From Blastococcus fimeti (lineage in GTDB: Bacteria > Actinomycetota > Actinomycetes > Mycobacteriales > Geodermatophilaceae): a DNA stretch of 64,000 bases. Location: positions 186,001 through 250,000 of the forward strand of contig FNAW01000005.1 in NCBI GenBank assembly GCA_900102115.1. Direction: 5' to 3'. The notes under the pieces were generated by a model that saw only the letters and a list, made by a program, of their open reading frames with translations, had not been told where the DNA came from and searched no databases. Every line of letters begins with the position of its first letter. Within the stretch, counting starts at the first letter, position 1. Position numbers and translations under genes: made by a program. Below are positions 41,318 through 49,897 of this stretch, piece by piece.

Positions 41318-42253
41318 TCAGTCGCTCTGCCGGCCCTCGCGCCAGTAGCCCATGAACGCCACCGAGCGCCGGTCGACGCCGACGGTCTGGACCAGGTGGC
41401 GGCGCAGCCCCTTCACCACGGCCGCCTCGCCGGCCAGCCAGGCGTAGACCCCCGACGAGCGGGCCGGGATCGTCGCCTCGACCGGGACCTCCCAGAGGAT
41501 GCCGCTGTCGACGTCGACGTCCTCGAGCGGCGCGACGGGGGAGGGGGCCAGGTCGTCGGCGAGTTCGGCCACGGCGGCGGCCACGGCGGCGGTGAGCAGT
41601 GCGCCGCGCGCGGCGGGGGCGCCGGCCCCGGTCGAGCGGGGCAGCCAGGTGACCTCGACGCCGGCCGGGGCGGCCAGGTTCAGCACGTCGCCGGCCTCGG
41701 GGACCTCGAGCAGCACGTGGGCGCGCCGGCCGGCCGGCAGCGACTCGACGATCGAGCAGATGGCCGGGACGGCGGTCTCGTCACCGGCGATCAGCAGGCA
41801 GGAGGCGTCGACCGGCGGGTGCCACTCGAAGCCGCCCGTCGGGCCGGGGAACCGGGAGTTCGGGCCGATGAGGACGACCTCGTCGCCGACCGCGGCGGTC
41901 TCTGCCCAGGCCGAGGCGGGCCCGGTGGCGCCGTGCAGCACGAAGTCGACGTCGACCTCGCGGAGCTCCGCGCGCAGCGCCCGGACGGTGTACGTGCGGA
42001 TGGGCATCTGCCGCTCGGCGGGCAGGGCGCGCCAGGCGCCGTACCAGTCGGGATCGGTCGGGCAGTCGTCGATGCCGCGGCCGGGCAGCGGCAGCATGAC
42101 CTTGATCCGCTGGTCGTGGCCGTTGGTGCCGAACTCGTCGAGGTCGACCCCGGCGAACGTCACCCGCAGGAAGCTGGGGCTCAGCCGCTGCAGGCGGGCG
42201 ACCTGCACGGCGAACGGCCGGTAGACCGGGATCTGCACTGTCTCGACGGTCAT
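41318..42253 (-). CDS. siderophore-interacting protein (FAD-dependent ferric reductase)
   Basis: A 311-residue protein. The FAD-binding domain has the signature RTYTVRALR, the SIP NAD(P)H-binding part follows (CLLIAGDETAVPAICSIVE), and the C-terminus ends in the family motif FMGYWREG. SIPs reduce ferric siderophores in the cytoplasm to free iron. A near-perfect IdeR/DmdR iron box lies 43 bases upstream, shared with the divergent siderophore-binding lipoprotein, so both are expected to be repressed by iron. Confidence 0.92.
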   Translation of the reverse strand: MTVETVQIPVYRPFAVQVARLQRLSPSFLRVTFAGVDLDEFGTNGHDQRIKVMLPLPGRGIDDCPTDPDWYGAWRALPAERQMPIRTYTVRALRAELREVDVDFVLHGATGPASAWAETAAVGDEVVLIGPNSRFPGPTGGFEWHPPVDASCLLIAGDETAVPAICSIVESLPAGRRAHVLLEVPEAGDVLNLAAPAGVEVTWLPRSTGAGAPAARGALLTAAVAAAVAELADDLAPSPVAPLEDVDVDSGILWEVPVEATIPARSSGVYAWLAGEAAVVKGLRRHLVQTVGVDRRSVAFMGYWREGRQSD

Positions 42254-42296
42254 GCGCTCTCTCCCGGTGGCCGGCAGGTGGGGCGGTGCTGCTCAC

Positions 42297-42315
42297 TTAG
42301 GCTAGCCTCACCTGG
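42297..42315. promoter_or_regulatory. IdeR/DmdR1-type iron box
   Basis: The sequence TTAGGCTAGCCTCACCTGG closely matches the 19-bp iron-box consensus TTAGGTTAGSCTAACCTAA. It lies between the divergent siderophore-interacting protein and siderophore-binding lipoprotein genes and should mediate iron repression of both. Confidence 0.8.
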
Positions 42316-42400
42316 CTTCGCCCCGGAGTCTCGCACACGCGGGCGAGCGGATCCAGAGGCACGGGCGACCGATGGCCCTGCCCCGCTCCTGAGGAGAACG

Positions 42401-43357
42401 ATGAGACGCCCTGCTCCGTCCACGACCGGTGCCGTCCTGGCCGTCGCGCTGCTGCTGACCAGCTGCGGGAGCGACGACGAGGCCGGGAGCGGCTCCGGCG
42501 GGACCGCCGCCGCGGACGAGGCCTTCCCCCGCACGGTCGAGCACGCCATGGGCAGCACCGAGATCCCGGAGCGGCCCGAACGGGTCGTCGTCCTGGACAC
42601 CGGCGAGCTGGACTCCGTGCTCTCCCTCGGCGTCACCCCGGTCGGCGCCGTCACCACCGCGGTGGCCGACGGCTTCCTGAGCTACTTGGCCGACGACGCC
42701 GACGGCGTCGAGGTGGTCGGGACGATCGCCGAGCCGAACCTCGAGGCGATCGCGGCCGTGGAGCCGGACCTCATCCTGTCGAGCAGGACGCGGCACGAGG
42801 ACATCTACGAGTCCCTGTCGCAGATCGCACCGACCGTCTTCGCCGACCGGGTCGGCGTGGTGTGGAAGGACAACCTCCGGCTCGACGCGGAGGCGCTCGG
42901 CCTGGAGGACGAGGCCGAGGAGCTCATCGAGGCGTACGAGGCCGACGCCGCCGCCCTGGGGGAGGAGATCGGCGATCCGGCCGGGACGACGGTCAGCGCG
43001 ATGCGCTTCGTCGAGGGCGCCATCCGCGTCTACACGGCCGAGTCGTTCATCGGCACCGTGATGGCCGACATCGGGCTGGACCACCTGCAGTTGCCGACCG
43101 ACGGGGTGCCCACCTTCGCGGAGCTCAGCGCGGAGGAGGTGACCCGGGCCGACGCGGACATCGTCCTCTACTCGTCCTACGGGCCGGCCGACGACTCCGG
43201 TGAGGCCGAGGTCGTCGCGGGGCCGCTGTGGCCGCTGCTGTCCGCCGTCGCGGAGGACCGCGCCCACGCGGTCGAGGACGACGTCTTCTACACCGGGATC
43301 GGGCTGCGGGCCGCCACCCTCCAGCTGGAGCGGCTCCGGGCCCTGCTCGTGGACTGA
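42401..43357 (+). CDS. iron-siderophore ABC transporter substrate-binding lipoprotein
   Basis: A 318-residue class III (FepB/FhuD-like) binding protein. Lipobox LLLTSCGS near residue 22, then the typical ERPERVVVLDTGELDSVLSLG and AVEPDLILSSR segments, with a long helix linking two lobes. It captures a ferric siderophore outside the membrane. GAGGAGAACG precedes the ATG. No permease or ATPase gene follows here, so those parts lie elsewhere. Iron-box control is expected from the site upstream. Confidence 0.92.
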   Translation: MRRPAPSTTGAVLAVALLLTSCGSDDEAGSGSGGTAAADEAFPRTVEHAMGSTEIPERPERVVVLDTGELDSVLSLGVTPVGAVTTAVADGFLSYLADDADGVEVVGTIAEPNLEAIAAVEPDLILSSRTRHEDIYESLSQIAPTVFADRVGVVWKDNLRLDAEALGLEDEAEELIEAYEADAAALGEEIGDPAGTTVSAMRFVEGAIRVYTAESFIGTVMADIGLDHLQLPTDGVPTFAELSAEEVTRADADIVLYSSYGPADDSGEAEVVAGPLWPLLSAVAEDRAHAVEDDVFYTGIGLRAATLQLERLRALLVD

Positions 43358-43370
43358 CCGCCCGGGAACG

Positions 43371-43407
43371 CCGAGGGCCGCCTCCCGGATCGGGAAGCGG
43401 CCCTCGG
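43371..43407. terminator. bidirectional terminator hairpin
   Basis: A 16-base arm pair with one mismatch and a five-base loop lies between the convergent siderophore-binding and bacterioferritin genes. Confidence 0.8.
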
Positions 43408-43424
43408 TGCGTGCGGGGGAGACG

Positions 43425-43913
43425 TCAGGGCGTCTCGGTGGCGATCTGCGCGGCCAGGTACTGCGCCGCGCCGACCCGCTCGATGGCGCCCAGCTGGGCC
43501 TCGAACCAGTCGGCGTGCTTCTCCTCGTCCCGCACCATCTCCTCGAAGACGGCGGCGGTGCCGTGGTCACCGAGGTCGTGGCACTCCTTGGCCGAGGCGT
43601 TGAACTGCGCCACGGCGGCCTTCTCGCTGTCGAGGGCCAGGACCAGCATCTCCTCGGCGGTCTCGCCGACGCGGATGGAGCCCAGGCGCTGCAGGTTGGG
43701 GTGGCCGTCGAACAGCAGCACGCGCTGGATCAGCGCGTCGGCGTCCTTCATCTCGTCGATGGACAGGTCGTAGAAGACCTTGCCCAGCTTCGGGAGTCCC
43801 CAGGCGTCCAGCATGCGGGCGTTGAGGAAGTACGTGTTGGTGACGGTGAGCTCGAAGGTCAACGCATCGTTGAGCAGTTCGACCACTCGGGGACTAACGG
43901 GCTGCACCTGCAA
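43425..43913 (-). CDS. bfr: bacterioferritin
   Basis: A 162-residue four-helix ferritin. Diiron ligands are in the usual places (ELTVTNTYFLNAR, EMKDADALIQR with the likely haem-ligand Met, and EEMVRDEEKHADW). It oxidises and stores iron in a 24-mer shell. Its start overlaps the end of the bfd gene by 20 bases, so store and release partners are expressed together. An atypical detail is Asn-Thr in the first ferroxidase helix region, which should be compared with known active sites. Confidence 0.92.
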   Translation of the reverse strand: MQVQPVSPRVVELLNDALTFELTVTNTYFLNARMLDAWGLPKLGKVFYDLSIDEMKDADALIQRVLLFDGHPNLQRLGSIRVGETAEEMLVLALDSEKAAVAQFNASAKECHDLGDHGTAAVFEEMVRDEEKHADWFEAQLGAIERVGAAQYLAAQIATETP

Positions 43914-44100
43914 CTCCCAGCTGTCGCTCGGACATGACCGGGCAATGCTGGCACACGAGCTCGCGCATGGTCTCCACGCAGCCGCCGCACGTGCGGCCGG
44001 CCCCGGTCTCCCGGGCCACGTCGGCGACGCACCGGGCGCCGTTGGCGATCGACTCGAGGATGTCCTGGTCGGTCACCACGTTGCAGTGGCACACGTACAT
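43894..44100 (-). CDS. bfd: bacterioferritin-associated ferredoxin
   Basis: A 68-residue [2Fe-2S] protein with the Bfd pattern: CHC near the start (MYVCHCNVVTD) and C-x2-C later (GRTCGGCVETM), plus a C-terminal CQHC pair. Bfd binds bacterioferritin and passes electrons to release iron. It is the first gene of the bfd-bfr pair and lies behind a putative iron box, consistent with induction when iron is short. Confidence 0.9.
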   Translation of the reverse strand: MYVCHCNVVTDQDILESIANGARCVADVARETGAGRTCGGCVETMRELVCQHCPVMSERQLGVAGAAR

Positions 44101-44169
44101 GCGCAGATCGCCTAACCGGGAGACGGCGGGGGAAGCGGGCTGCCGGACCGGGGTCGGGCACTGCGACGG

Positions 44170-44188
44170 AGGTTAGCCTGCCCTCACC
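44170..44188. promoter_or_regulatory. possible IdeR iron box upstream of bfd
   Basis: The left half AGGTTAGCCT matches the iron-box consensus well; the right half is weaker. It sits 70 bases before the bfd start and 53 before the divergent lyase-family gene. Confidence 0.5.
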
Positions 44189-44240
44189 AGCTGCGCCAGC
44201 CTCCCTGGTCAGCCCGGCGCGGCCTGGCTAGGTTCGGTGC

Positions 44241-45023
44241 ATGCCCGATCTCGCCGACCGCGCCCGGACCCTGCTGGACCTGCACACCGCCCCGGGGGTG
44301 CTGGTCCTCGCCAACGTGTGGGACGTCGTCTCGGCCCGGGTGGTGGCCGGCACCGACGGCGTCCGGGCCCTGGCCACGGCCAGCCACTCGATCGCGGCAA
44401 CCTTCGGCTACGAGGACGGCGAGCGGATCCCGCTGGACCTGCACCTGGACATGGTCGGCCGCATCGCCGCGGCCGTGGACCTGCCCGTCTCCATGGACAT
44501 GGAGGCCGGCTACGGCGACGCGGGGGAGACCACGCGCCGGGCGATCGCGGCCGGTGCGGTGGGCGGCAACCTCGAGGACGCCATGCGGCCGCTGGACGAG
44601 GCCGTCGCCGCGGTCGAGGCGGTGCTGGCCGCCGGGCGCGAGGCGGGGATCGGGTTCGTGCTGAACGCGCGCACCGACGCCGTCCTCCGGGCCGGGACCG
44701 GCGCGGACCGCACCGAGGTGCTCACCGAGGCGGTCCGCCGCGGGCGGGCCTACCTGGAGGTGGGCGCGCCGGTGGTGTTCGTCCCCGGCGTGGTCGACCG
44801 CGAGGAGATCGCGGTGCTGGCCGAGGCGTTCGGCCCGGGGCGGCTGAGCGTGATCGCCGTCCCCGGCCGGTCGCCGTCGGTGCGGGAGCTGGAGGAGCTC
44901 GGCGTCGCCCGGGTCTCGACCGGCCCGAACACGCAGCGGGTCGCGCTCACCGCGCTGCAGGACGCCACCGCCGCACTCGTCGTCGGCGGCGAGCTCCCGC
45001 CGACGACGCGGGTCCTGAACTAG
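44241..45023 (+). CDS. isocitrate lyase/PEP mutase family protein
   Basis: A 260-residue TIM-barrel enzyme. The family core is visible: VLANVWDVVSARVV, SMDMEAGYGD (Mg-binding Asp/Glu), GGNLEDA and FVLNARTDAV. The short length and lack of the KKCGH-type catalytic Cys loop argue against a true isocitrate lyase; oxaloacetate decarboxylase or PEP-mutase-like carbon-carbon or phosphonate chemistry is more likely. It stands alone between the iron genes and the glycan cluster. Confidence 0.86.
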   Translation: MPDLADRARTLLDLHTAPGVLVLANVWDVVSARVVAGTDGVRALATASHSIAATFGYEDGERIPLDLHLDMVGRIAAAVDLPVSMDMEAGYGDAGETTRRAIAAGAVGGNLEDAMRPLDEAVAAVEAVLAAGREAGIGFVLNARTDAVLRAGTGADRTEVLTEAVRRGRAYLEVGAPVVFVPGVVDREEIAVLAEAFGPGRLSVIAVPGRSPSVRELEELGVARVSTGPNTQRVALTALQDATAALVVGGELPPTTRVLN

Positions 45024-45037
45024 GTCCCGAACGCGCT

Positions 45038-45069
45038 CGTCGCCCTCTCGACCGAGCCGAGGGGCGACG
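45038..45069. terminator. terminator hairpin, imperfect
   Basis: A GTCGCCC arm at 45039-45045 pairs with GGGCGAC at 45062-45068, with partial pairing inside. It separates convergent genes. Confidence 0.5.
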
Positions 45070-45095
45070 AACGGGCACTCGTCGAGGGCGGGCGG

Positions 45096-45365
45096 TCACA
45101 TCAGCAGCGAGCGCACCGTCCACAGCAGGACGACGACGGCGATCGCGACGACGAGGCCCGCGACGAGCCGGCGCTCGCGCAGCCGGTCGGCCTCGGTCTC
45201 GTCGGCCAGCGCCATCGGGTCGGCCCACACGGGGAGGACCCCGCCGCGGGCGGCGAGCTCCGCCGCGGTCAGCACGACCGGGGACGAGATGCGGTACGGG
45301 CGCGCCGCGAGGCTCCTGACGATCGCCGCGGTGGCGCGGTCGGTGGTGGTGCGGCCCCTGCTCAT
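45096..45365 (-). CDS. small C-terminal-anchored membrane protein
   Basis: An 89-residue protein, soluble and basic for about 60 residues, then one C-terminal membrane helix (LVAGLVVAIAVVVLLWTV). The ATG overlaps the glycosyltransferase stop by ATGA. As the last gene of a tightly overlapped cluster it may be an accessory or tail-anchored partner of the glycosyltransferase. No family recognised. Confidence 0.7.
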   Translation of the reverse strand: MSRGRTTTDRATAAIVRSLAARPYRISSPVVLTAAELAARGGVLPVWADPMALADETEADRLRERRLVAGLVVAIAVVVLLWTVRSLLM

Positions 45366-46846
45366 ACGGAGACCCTCCCGGTCTTCTCGGTCTTGTCCCA
45401 GGTCATCGCGGCCCCGCGGTACTCCTTGACGTAGGCGTCCACGGTGATCGCGCACATCATCGGGCCGAACCCGACCAGGTAGAGCCCCAGCGGCGCGAGC
45501 CGGTGGCCCCAGCGGGTGAGCTCGAGCTTGCGCACGAGGAACGCCGCGGGCACGCAGAGCACCAGCCAGCTGTAGACGAACAGCGTCCAGCCGCTGCTGT
45601 CGCCGCCGCCCCACGGGACGAGCATGGGGAACGTCGCGCCGGTCAGGACGGCGAAGGAGACGACGCCCGGGAACAGCAGCGCCTCCTTCCACACCTTGAG
45701 CCCGACCCGGGGGTCGACCGAGATCGTCATGGTGATCATGAAGACGAAGGTCGCCACCGGGACGAAGACCGCGGCGCCGAACACCGTGGCGGCCAGGTCG
45801 CTGTCCAGCAGGTAGAGCCCGACGAGGCCGATCGAGGTCAGCAGCATCGCGACCGGCAGCAGCAGGATGGCGAACCAGAAGACGCCGAAGAAGAAACCGC
45901 CGAGGCCCGGGTGCACCGACTTCCGGAACCACAGGTGGCGGTACATCGAGGTGATCTGCACGTTGCCGCGCGCCCACCGCAGCCGCTGCTTCCACAGCGC
46001 GTCGATGCCGGCCGGCTCCTCGGCCAGCACGCGGGCGTGCGGCTCGAAGACGACCCGGCGCCCGGCGAGCTGGGTGCGGAAGGTGGTCACCGTGTCCTCG
46101 GCCAGCGAGGAGGTGTCGATCTGCCCGCCGATCGCCTCGAGGTTCTCGCGGCTGTGCAGCTGGGCGCCGCCGGCCAGGCAGGCCATGGCGCCGGCGACGT
46201 TCTGCGCCCGCCGCGAGGCGGCCTGCGCGGCCAGGTAGTCGAAGCCGATGAAGCGGGTCAGCCCGTGGGCGTCCTCGCTGCCCTCGCGGATGTAGGCGGT
46301 GACGGCGCCGACGGTCGGGTCGGCCAGGTGCCGGGTCATCTTGCGCAGCGAGTCCGGCGCGTAGATGACGTCGGCGTCCATGATCAGCAACGCCTCCATC
46401 CAGTCGTCGGCGAGGATCTCGCGCAGCCCGTGGTTGAGGGTGTGCGCCTTGCCCTCGCCGCCCTTCTCGCGGCGCAGGTGCACGACGCGGCCGGGGAAGC
46501 GCTCGCCGAGCGAGGCCATCACGGCCGGGGTCTCGTCGGTGCTGGCGTCGTCGACGACGAAGACGCGCAGCCGGTCCGGCGGGTAGTCCAGCGCCATCAG
46601 CCGGTCGACCGAGGCGGTCAGCACGGCCGCCTCGTTCCACGCCGGCACGAGCACCGCGACGTTGGGCAGGTACGGCCCGGTCTCGCGGTAGTGGTTGCGG
46701 ACGGCGTGCATCGGGATGAGCAGGAACTGCGCCAGCCCGGCGACCACGGGGATCGCGCCGAAGGCCACGAACGCCAGCAGGACGGCCACGAGCACGCCGC
46801 GGCCGATCTCGGCCACGTCGGGGGCGGCGGTCAGGACGTCGGTCAT
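45362..46846 (-). CDS. membrane glycosyltransferase family 2 (processive type)
   Basis: A 494-residue protein. One N-terminal membrane helix, then a GT-A domain with VFVVDDASTDE, the metal-binding LIMDADVIY, the acceptor-site SLAEDTVTTFR and the QxxRW-type QRLRWARG, then five or so C-terminal helices. This layout is that of cellulose/hyaluronan-synthase-like enzymes which polymerise and export a polysaccharide. It overlaps neighbours by four bases on both sides. Product unknown; the adjacent deacetylase-type domain suggests an N-acetylated sugar. Confidence 0.9.
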   Translation of the reverse strand: MTDVLTAAPDVAEIGRGVLVAVLLAFVAFGAIPVVAGLAQFLLIPMHAVRNHYRETGPYLPNVAVLVPAWNEAAVLTASVDRLMALDYPPDRLRVFVVDDASTDETPAVMASLGERFPGRVVHLRREKGGEGKAHTLNHGLREILADDWMEALLIMDADVIYAPDSLRKMTRHLADPTVGAVTAYIREGSEDAHGLTRFIGFDYLAAQAASRRAQNVAGAMACLAGGAQLHSRENLEAIGGQIDTSSLAEDTVTTFRTQLAGRRVVFEPHARVLAEEPAGIDALWKQRLRWARGNVQITSMYRHLWFRKSVHPGLGGFFFGVFWFAILLLPVAMLLTSIGLVGLYLLDSDLAATVFGAAVFVPVATFVFMITMTISVDPRVGLKVWKEALLFPGVVSFAVLTGATFPMLVPWGGGDSSGWTLFVYSWLVLCVPAAFLVRKLELTRWGHRLAPLGLYLVGFGPMMCAITVDAYVKEYRGAAMTWDKTEKTGRVSV

Positions 46847-47577
46847 CGGACACCCACCAGGCGGGGGACCGAGGCGGCCTCGCCGACCCAGGAGTAGCGG
46901 CCGACCGACGACGCCTCGTGGCTGTCGGTGGAGCCGACCAGCGTCACGCCGGCGGCGGCGAACGCGAGCACCACGCGCGGGCCGGGGCAGCGCCACTTCT
47001 CGTTGACCTCGACCGTCGTCCCGGTGCGGACGGCGGCCGTGGCGATCTCGTGCAGGTGGACGTCGGAGAGCGCGCTCTCGTGCAGGCCGATCTTGGGCAG
47101 CAGCGAGAACAGGTGGGCCAGCTGGGCCCGGCCGGCCTGCGTCATCGCGCGGACGGTCGCCGTCACGAGGATGTCGAGGGCGTCCTGCGGGTGCAGGCCC
47201 CCCTCGATCTCCTCCATGGTCCGGCGCGGGCTCCACGGGCCGTCGGGCCCGGGGAACTGGTGGTCGGCGATGAGGATGCGGTCCACGCCGCCGGCGCCGA
47301 CGACGAGGTCGGCGGGGACGTCGAGGCGGCCCGACGCGTCGAGGATCTTCGCCTCGACACCGGTGAGCACCTCCAGGCCCTCGACCCGCGGCAGCGCCGC
47401 GACCTCGGTCAGGAACTCCGGGACGTAGGTGGTGGAGGTGCGGACGTGGTCGACCATGCGCACGCTGGCCAGGCCGGCGTCGCGGGCGGCGGCCAGGTTC
47501 GCCCAGGTGGTGCTGACCGCGTCGTCGGACCAGGTGGAGTGCACGTGGTGGTCGGTGCGGACCAGGTCGGCGGTCAT
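46843..47577 (-). CDS. PHP domain metal-dependent hydrolase
   Basis: A 244-residue protein with the PHP motifs HHVHSTWSDDA, MVDHVR, AHLFSLL and STDSHE, giving the metal ligands of a phosphoesterase site. PHP proteins include histidinol phosphatases and protein-tyrosine phosphatases of capsule loci such as CpsB. In this glycan-type cluster a role as phosphatase in polymer regulation or precursor processing is plausible, but not shown. ATGA overlaps on both sides. Confidence 0.85.
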   Translation of the reverse strand: MTADLVRTDHHVHSTWSDDAVSTTWANLAAARDAGLASVRMVDHVRTSTTYVPEFLTEVAALPRVEGLEVLTGVEAKILDASGRLDVPADLVVGAGGVDRILIADHQFPGPDGPWSPRRTMEEIEGGLHPQDALDILVTATVRAMTQAGRAQLAHLFSLLPKIGLHESALSDVHLHEIATAAVRTGTTVEVNEKWRCPGPRVVLAFAAAGVTLVGSTDSHEASSVGRYSWVGEAASVPRLVGVR

Positions 47578-48575
47578 CGCTCGTCGCCGGTTCCGGTCGG
47601 CGCGGCGAGGACGTCGGCCGGGTCGAGGAAGACGTCCTCGAGGAACCGGACGACGGCCACCTCGGCGAACGGCACCGAGTCGGGGAGCCGGCGGCCCAGG
47701 GCGAGGTCGAGGGCCAGCGAGGGCATGTCCACCCCGGCCGCGACGGTGAGCGGCATGGCGCCCGGGAAGCGCGGGTTGACCTCGAGCAGCGCGGCCCGGC
47801 CCTCGGCGTCGCGACGCAGCTGGACGTTGGCGACGCCGACCAGGCCGATGGCCTCGGCGACGCGGCGGGCGGTCTGCTCCAGCTCGCGGTCCGCGACGGT
47901 GCAGCCGGCCACCGAGACGCCGGAGTCGACCCGCAGCCGGGAGCGGGGGACCGCCGCGACGACGTGCCCGTCGGCGTCGGCCAGGGTGTCCACACTGTAC
48001 TCGTCGCCGGGCAGCAGCGCCTGCACCAGGATGTCCTCGTCGGCGCCCAGCGCACGCAGCGCCTCGGCGTCGTCCACCTGGTGCACGCCGCGCGAGCCGG
48101 CGCCGCGCCGCGGCTTGACGATCACCGGGTAGTCCCAGGAATCCGGGTCGGTCGTGCCGAGCAGCTCGGTGCGCGGCGTGGGCAGCACGTCGGCGCAGCG
48201 CCGGGCCAGCGCGAACTTGTCCAGGCAGACCTCGAGGGTCTCCAGGCTCGGCGCGGCCAGCGTGGTGCCGACGGCGTCCAGGCGCTTGCGCTCGGCGGCG
48301 ATGCGGGGCAGCTCGACGTCGACGGTGGAGAAGAGGACGTCGACCCGCTCCCGCTCGCAGAGCGCGACCAGGGAGTCGACGAAGGTCTCGGCCAGGCCCG
48401 GCTCGACCAGGAAGCGCGAGTCCGCGTCGACCAGGTAGAGGCCGCTGGCGTAGCGGTCCATGTCGGCGGCCAGCAGCGTGACGTCGGGACGACGGGCCAG
48501 CGACCGGAGGACGGCGACGCCCGCGGGGCCGCCGGCGCCGGTCACGAGGACGCGGACGGGAGGGGATTCAGACAC
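47574..48575 (-). CDS. ATP-grasp domain protein (CarB/PylC-like)
   Basis: A 333-residue protein. The N-terminus has a Rossmann-like loop (VLVTGAGGPAGVAVLRSL), the ATP-grasp part has VIVKPRRGAGSRGV and a metal site in LLEVNPRFPGAM. Such enzymes join a carboxylate to an amine using ATP. The GTG at 48575 overlaps the upstream gene by eight bases. In the cluster it could add an amino acid or similar group to a sugar or lipid; the substrate is unknown. Confidence 0.86.
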   Translation of the reverse strand: MSESPPVRVLVTGAGGPAGVAVLRSLARRPDVTLLAADMDRYASGLYLVDADSRFLVEPGLAETFVDSLVALCERERVDVLFSTVDVELPRIAAERKRLDAVGTTLAAPSLETLEVCLDKFALARRCADVLPTPRTELLGTTDPDSWDYPVIVKPRRGAGSRGVHQVDDAEALRALGADEDILVQALLPGDEYSVDTLADADGHVVAAVPRSRLRVDSGVSVAGCTVADRELEQTARRVAEAIGLVGVANVQLRRDAEGRAALLEVNPRFPGAMPLTVAAGVDMPSLALDLALGRRLPDSVPFAEVAVVRFLEDVFLDPADVLAAPTGTGDER

Positions 48576-49653
48576 CGGTGGGCTCCGTGAGGATCGAGGT
48601 CGGGAAGGAGAAGGCGGACGAGCCGATGGCGGCGGAGTCGCTCTGCGCACCCACGACGGCACTGGCCTCGCGGATCACCTCGAGCGGCTCGCAGTGCTGG
48701 CCGCCGCCGTAGCGGGACCAGTAGCGGCTGGTGGCCAGGACGAAGTCGTCCTGCATGTAGCTGCGGATGCCGGCCTGCGAACCGAAGCAGGCCAGCAGGG
48801 CCCGCTTGGTGTCGGTGAAGCCGTCGATGCTCACGAAGCGGGTCGGCCGGTAGTCGATCGTGGCCGAGGGGCTCTGGTAGCAGGCGAAGGTCGGCACGTT
48901 GCGGGTCGCGACGGTCGCTGCGGAGTGGACGGCGCGGTGGTCCTGGTGCCGGTCGTGCGCGGAGTGCGTGTAGACGATCGTGGGCTGCACCTGGCCGACG
49001 ACGCGCTCGATGATCGACACGGTGGGGTCGGCCTGGCTGATGCGGGTGTCCTCGAGGTCCTCCATGAACAGCCGCGCGCCGATGAGCTCGGCGGCGGCCA
49101 TCGACTCGCCCATGCGGTCGCCGGCCTCGCCACCACGGGCACCGCGGGACAGGGTGAGGATGACGACCTGGTCGCCCGCCGACCGGTGGGCGGCCAGCGT
49201 CCCGCCGATGCCGAGCTCCACGTCGTCCGGGTGGGCGCCGATCGCCAGCACCGTCTGGTGCCGCGCGGTGGCCCGGCGGGTGCGGCCGAGCTCGACCACG
49301 CGGAGCGTCGTCGCGACGACCTCGTCCCGGCGGACCGGCTTGACCATGAACTCGTCGGCGTTGCGGCGCAGCGCTTCCACCGCGTACTCCACCGAGGCGT
49401 GCGCGGTCATGACGACGACGGGCAGGTCGGGCTGCAGCTCGCGCAGCTTCCCGACGAACTCCAGCCCGTTCATGCCCGGCATCTCGATGTCGGTGATCAC
49501 CGCGTCGAACCGCTCCCGGGCGGCCAGCGCCAGGGCCTCGAGCGGGTCGAAGCACGCGACCGCGGTCATGCCGGCCTTCTGCAGCACGGTGCGCACGAAG
49601 TGTGCGATGTCGGGGTCGTCGTCGACCACCAGCACGCGGACGTCGCCGTCCAT
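48568..49653 (-). CDS. response regulator receiver fused to PIG-L (LmbE) deacetylase
   Basis: A 361-residue two-domain protein. Residues 1-125 form a CheY-type receiver (VLVVDDDPD, phospho-Asp in VITDIEMPGMNG, Thr in VVMTAHAS, Lys in FMVKPVR). After a short Arg linker the PIG-L domain has the zinc motif GAHPDDVE and HDRHQDHRAVH. PIG-L enzymes remove acetyl from N-acetylglucosamine-type groups. The fusion would place deacetylation under direct phosphorelay control, which is unusual. GAGGAG precedes the ATG. First gene of a five-gene overlapped cluster. Confidence 0.9.
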   Translation of the reverse strand: MDGDVRVLVVDDDPDIAHFVRTVLQKAGMTAVACFDPLEALALAARERFDAVITDIEMPGMNGLEFVGKLRELQPDLPVVVMTAHASVEYAVEALRRNADEFMVKPVRRDEVVATTLRVVELGRTRRATARHQTVLAIGAHPDDVELGIGGTLAAHRSAGDQVVILTLSRGARGGEAGDRMGESMAAAELIGARLFMEDLEDTRISQADPTVSIIERVVGQVQPTIVYTHSAHDRHQDHRAVHSAATVATRNVPTFACYQSPSATIDYRPTRFVSIDGFTDTKRALLACFGSQAGIRSYMQDDFVLATSRYWSRYGGGQHCEPLEVIREASAVVGAQSDSAAIGSSAFSFPTSILTEPTGV

Positions 49654-49897
49654 GGCCTGCTCCTCAGCGCGAGCGCCTCCCGGGGGAGGAGGACACGTCG
49701 TGTCCCGGACTCCGCAACGGCGGGACCGGCGGTGTAGCTGAGCCGGGGGTGCCTCGGCGTCACCCGGAGGGGTGAGGCGGCACCCGCCCGTCCCGGCCCC
49801 TCGGCTCAAGCTGCCCGCCGCCCGCGCCGATCACTGGATCAGGTGACGTGGACAGACCGGTCCGCGCCCGTACGCATGCATCGGAGGGACGACGCTC

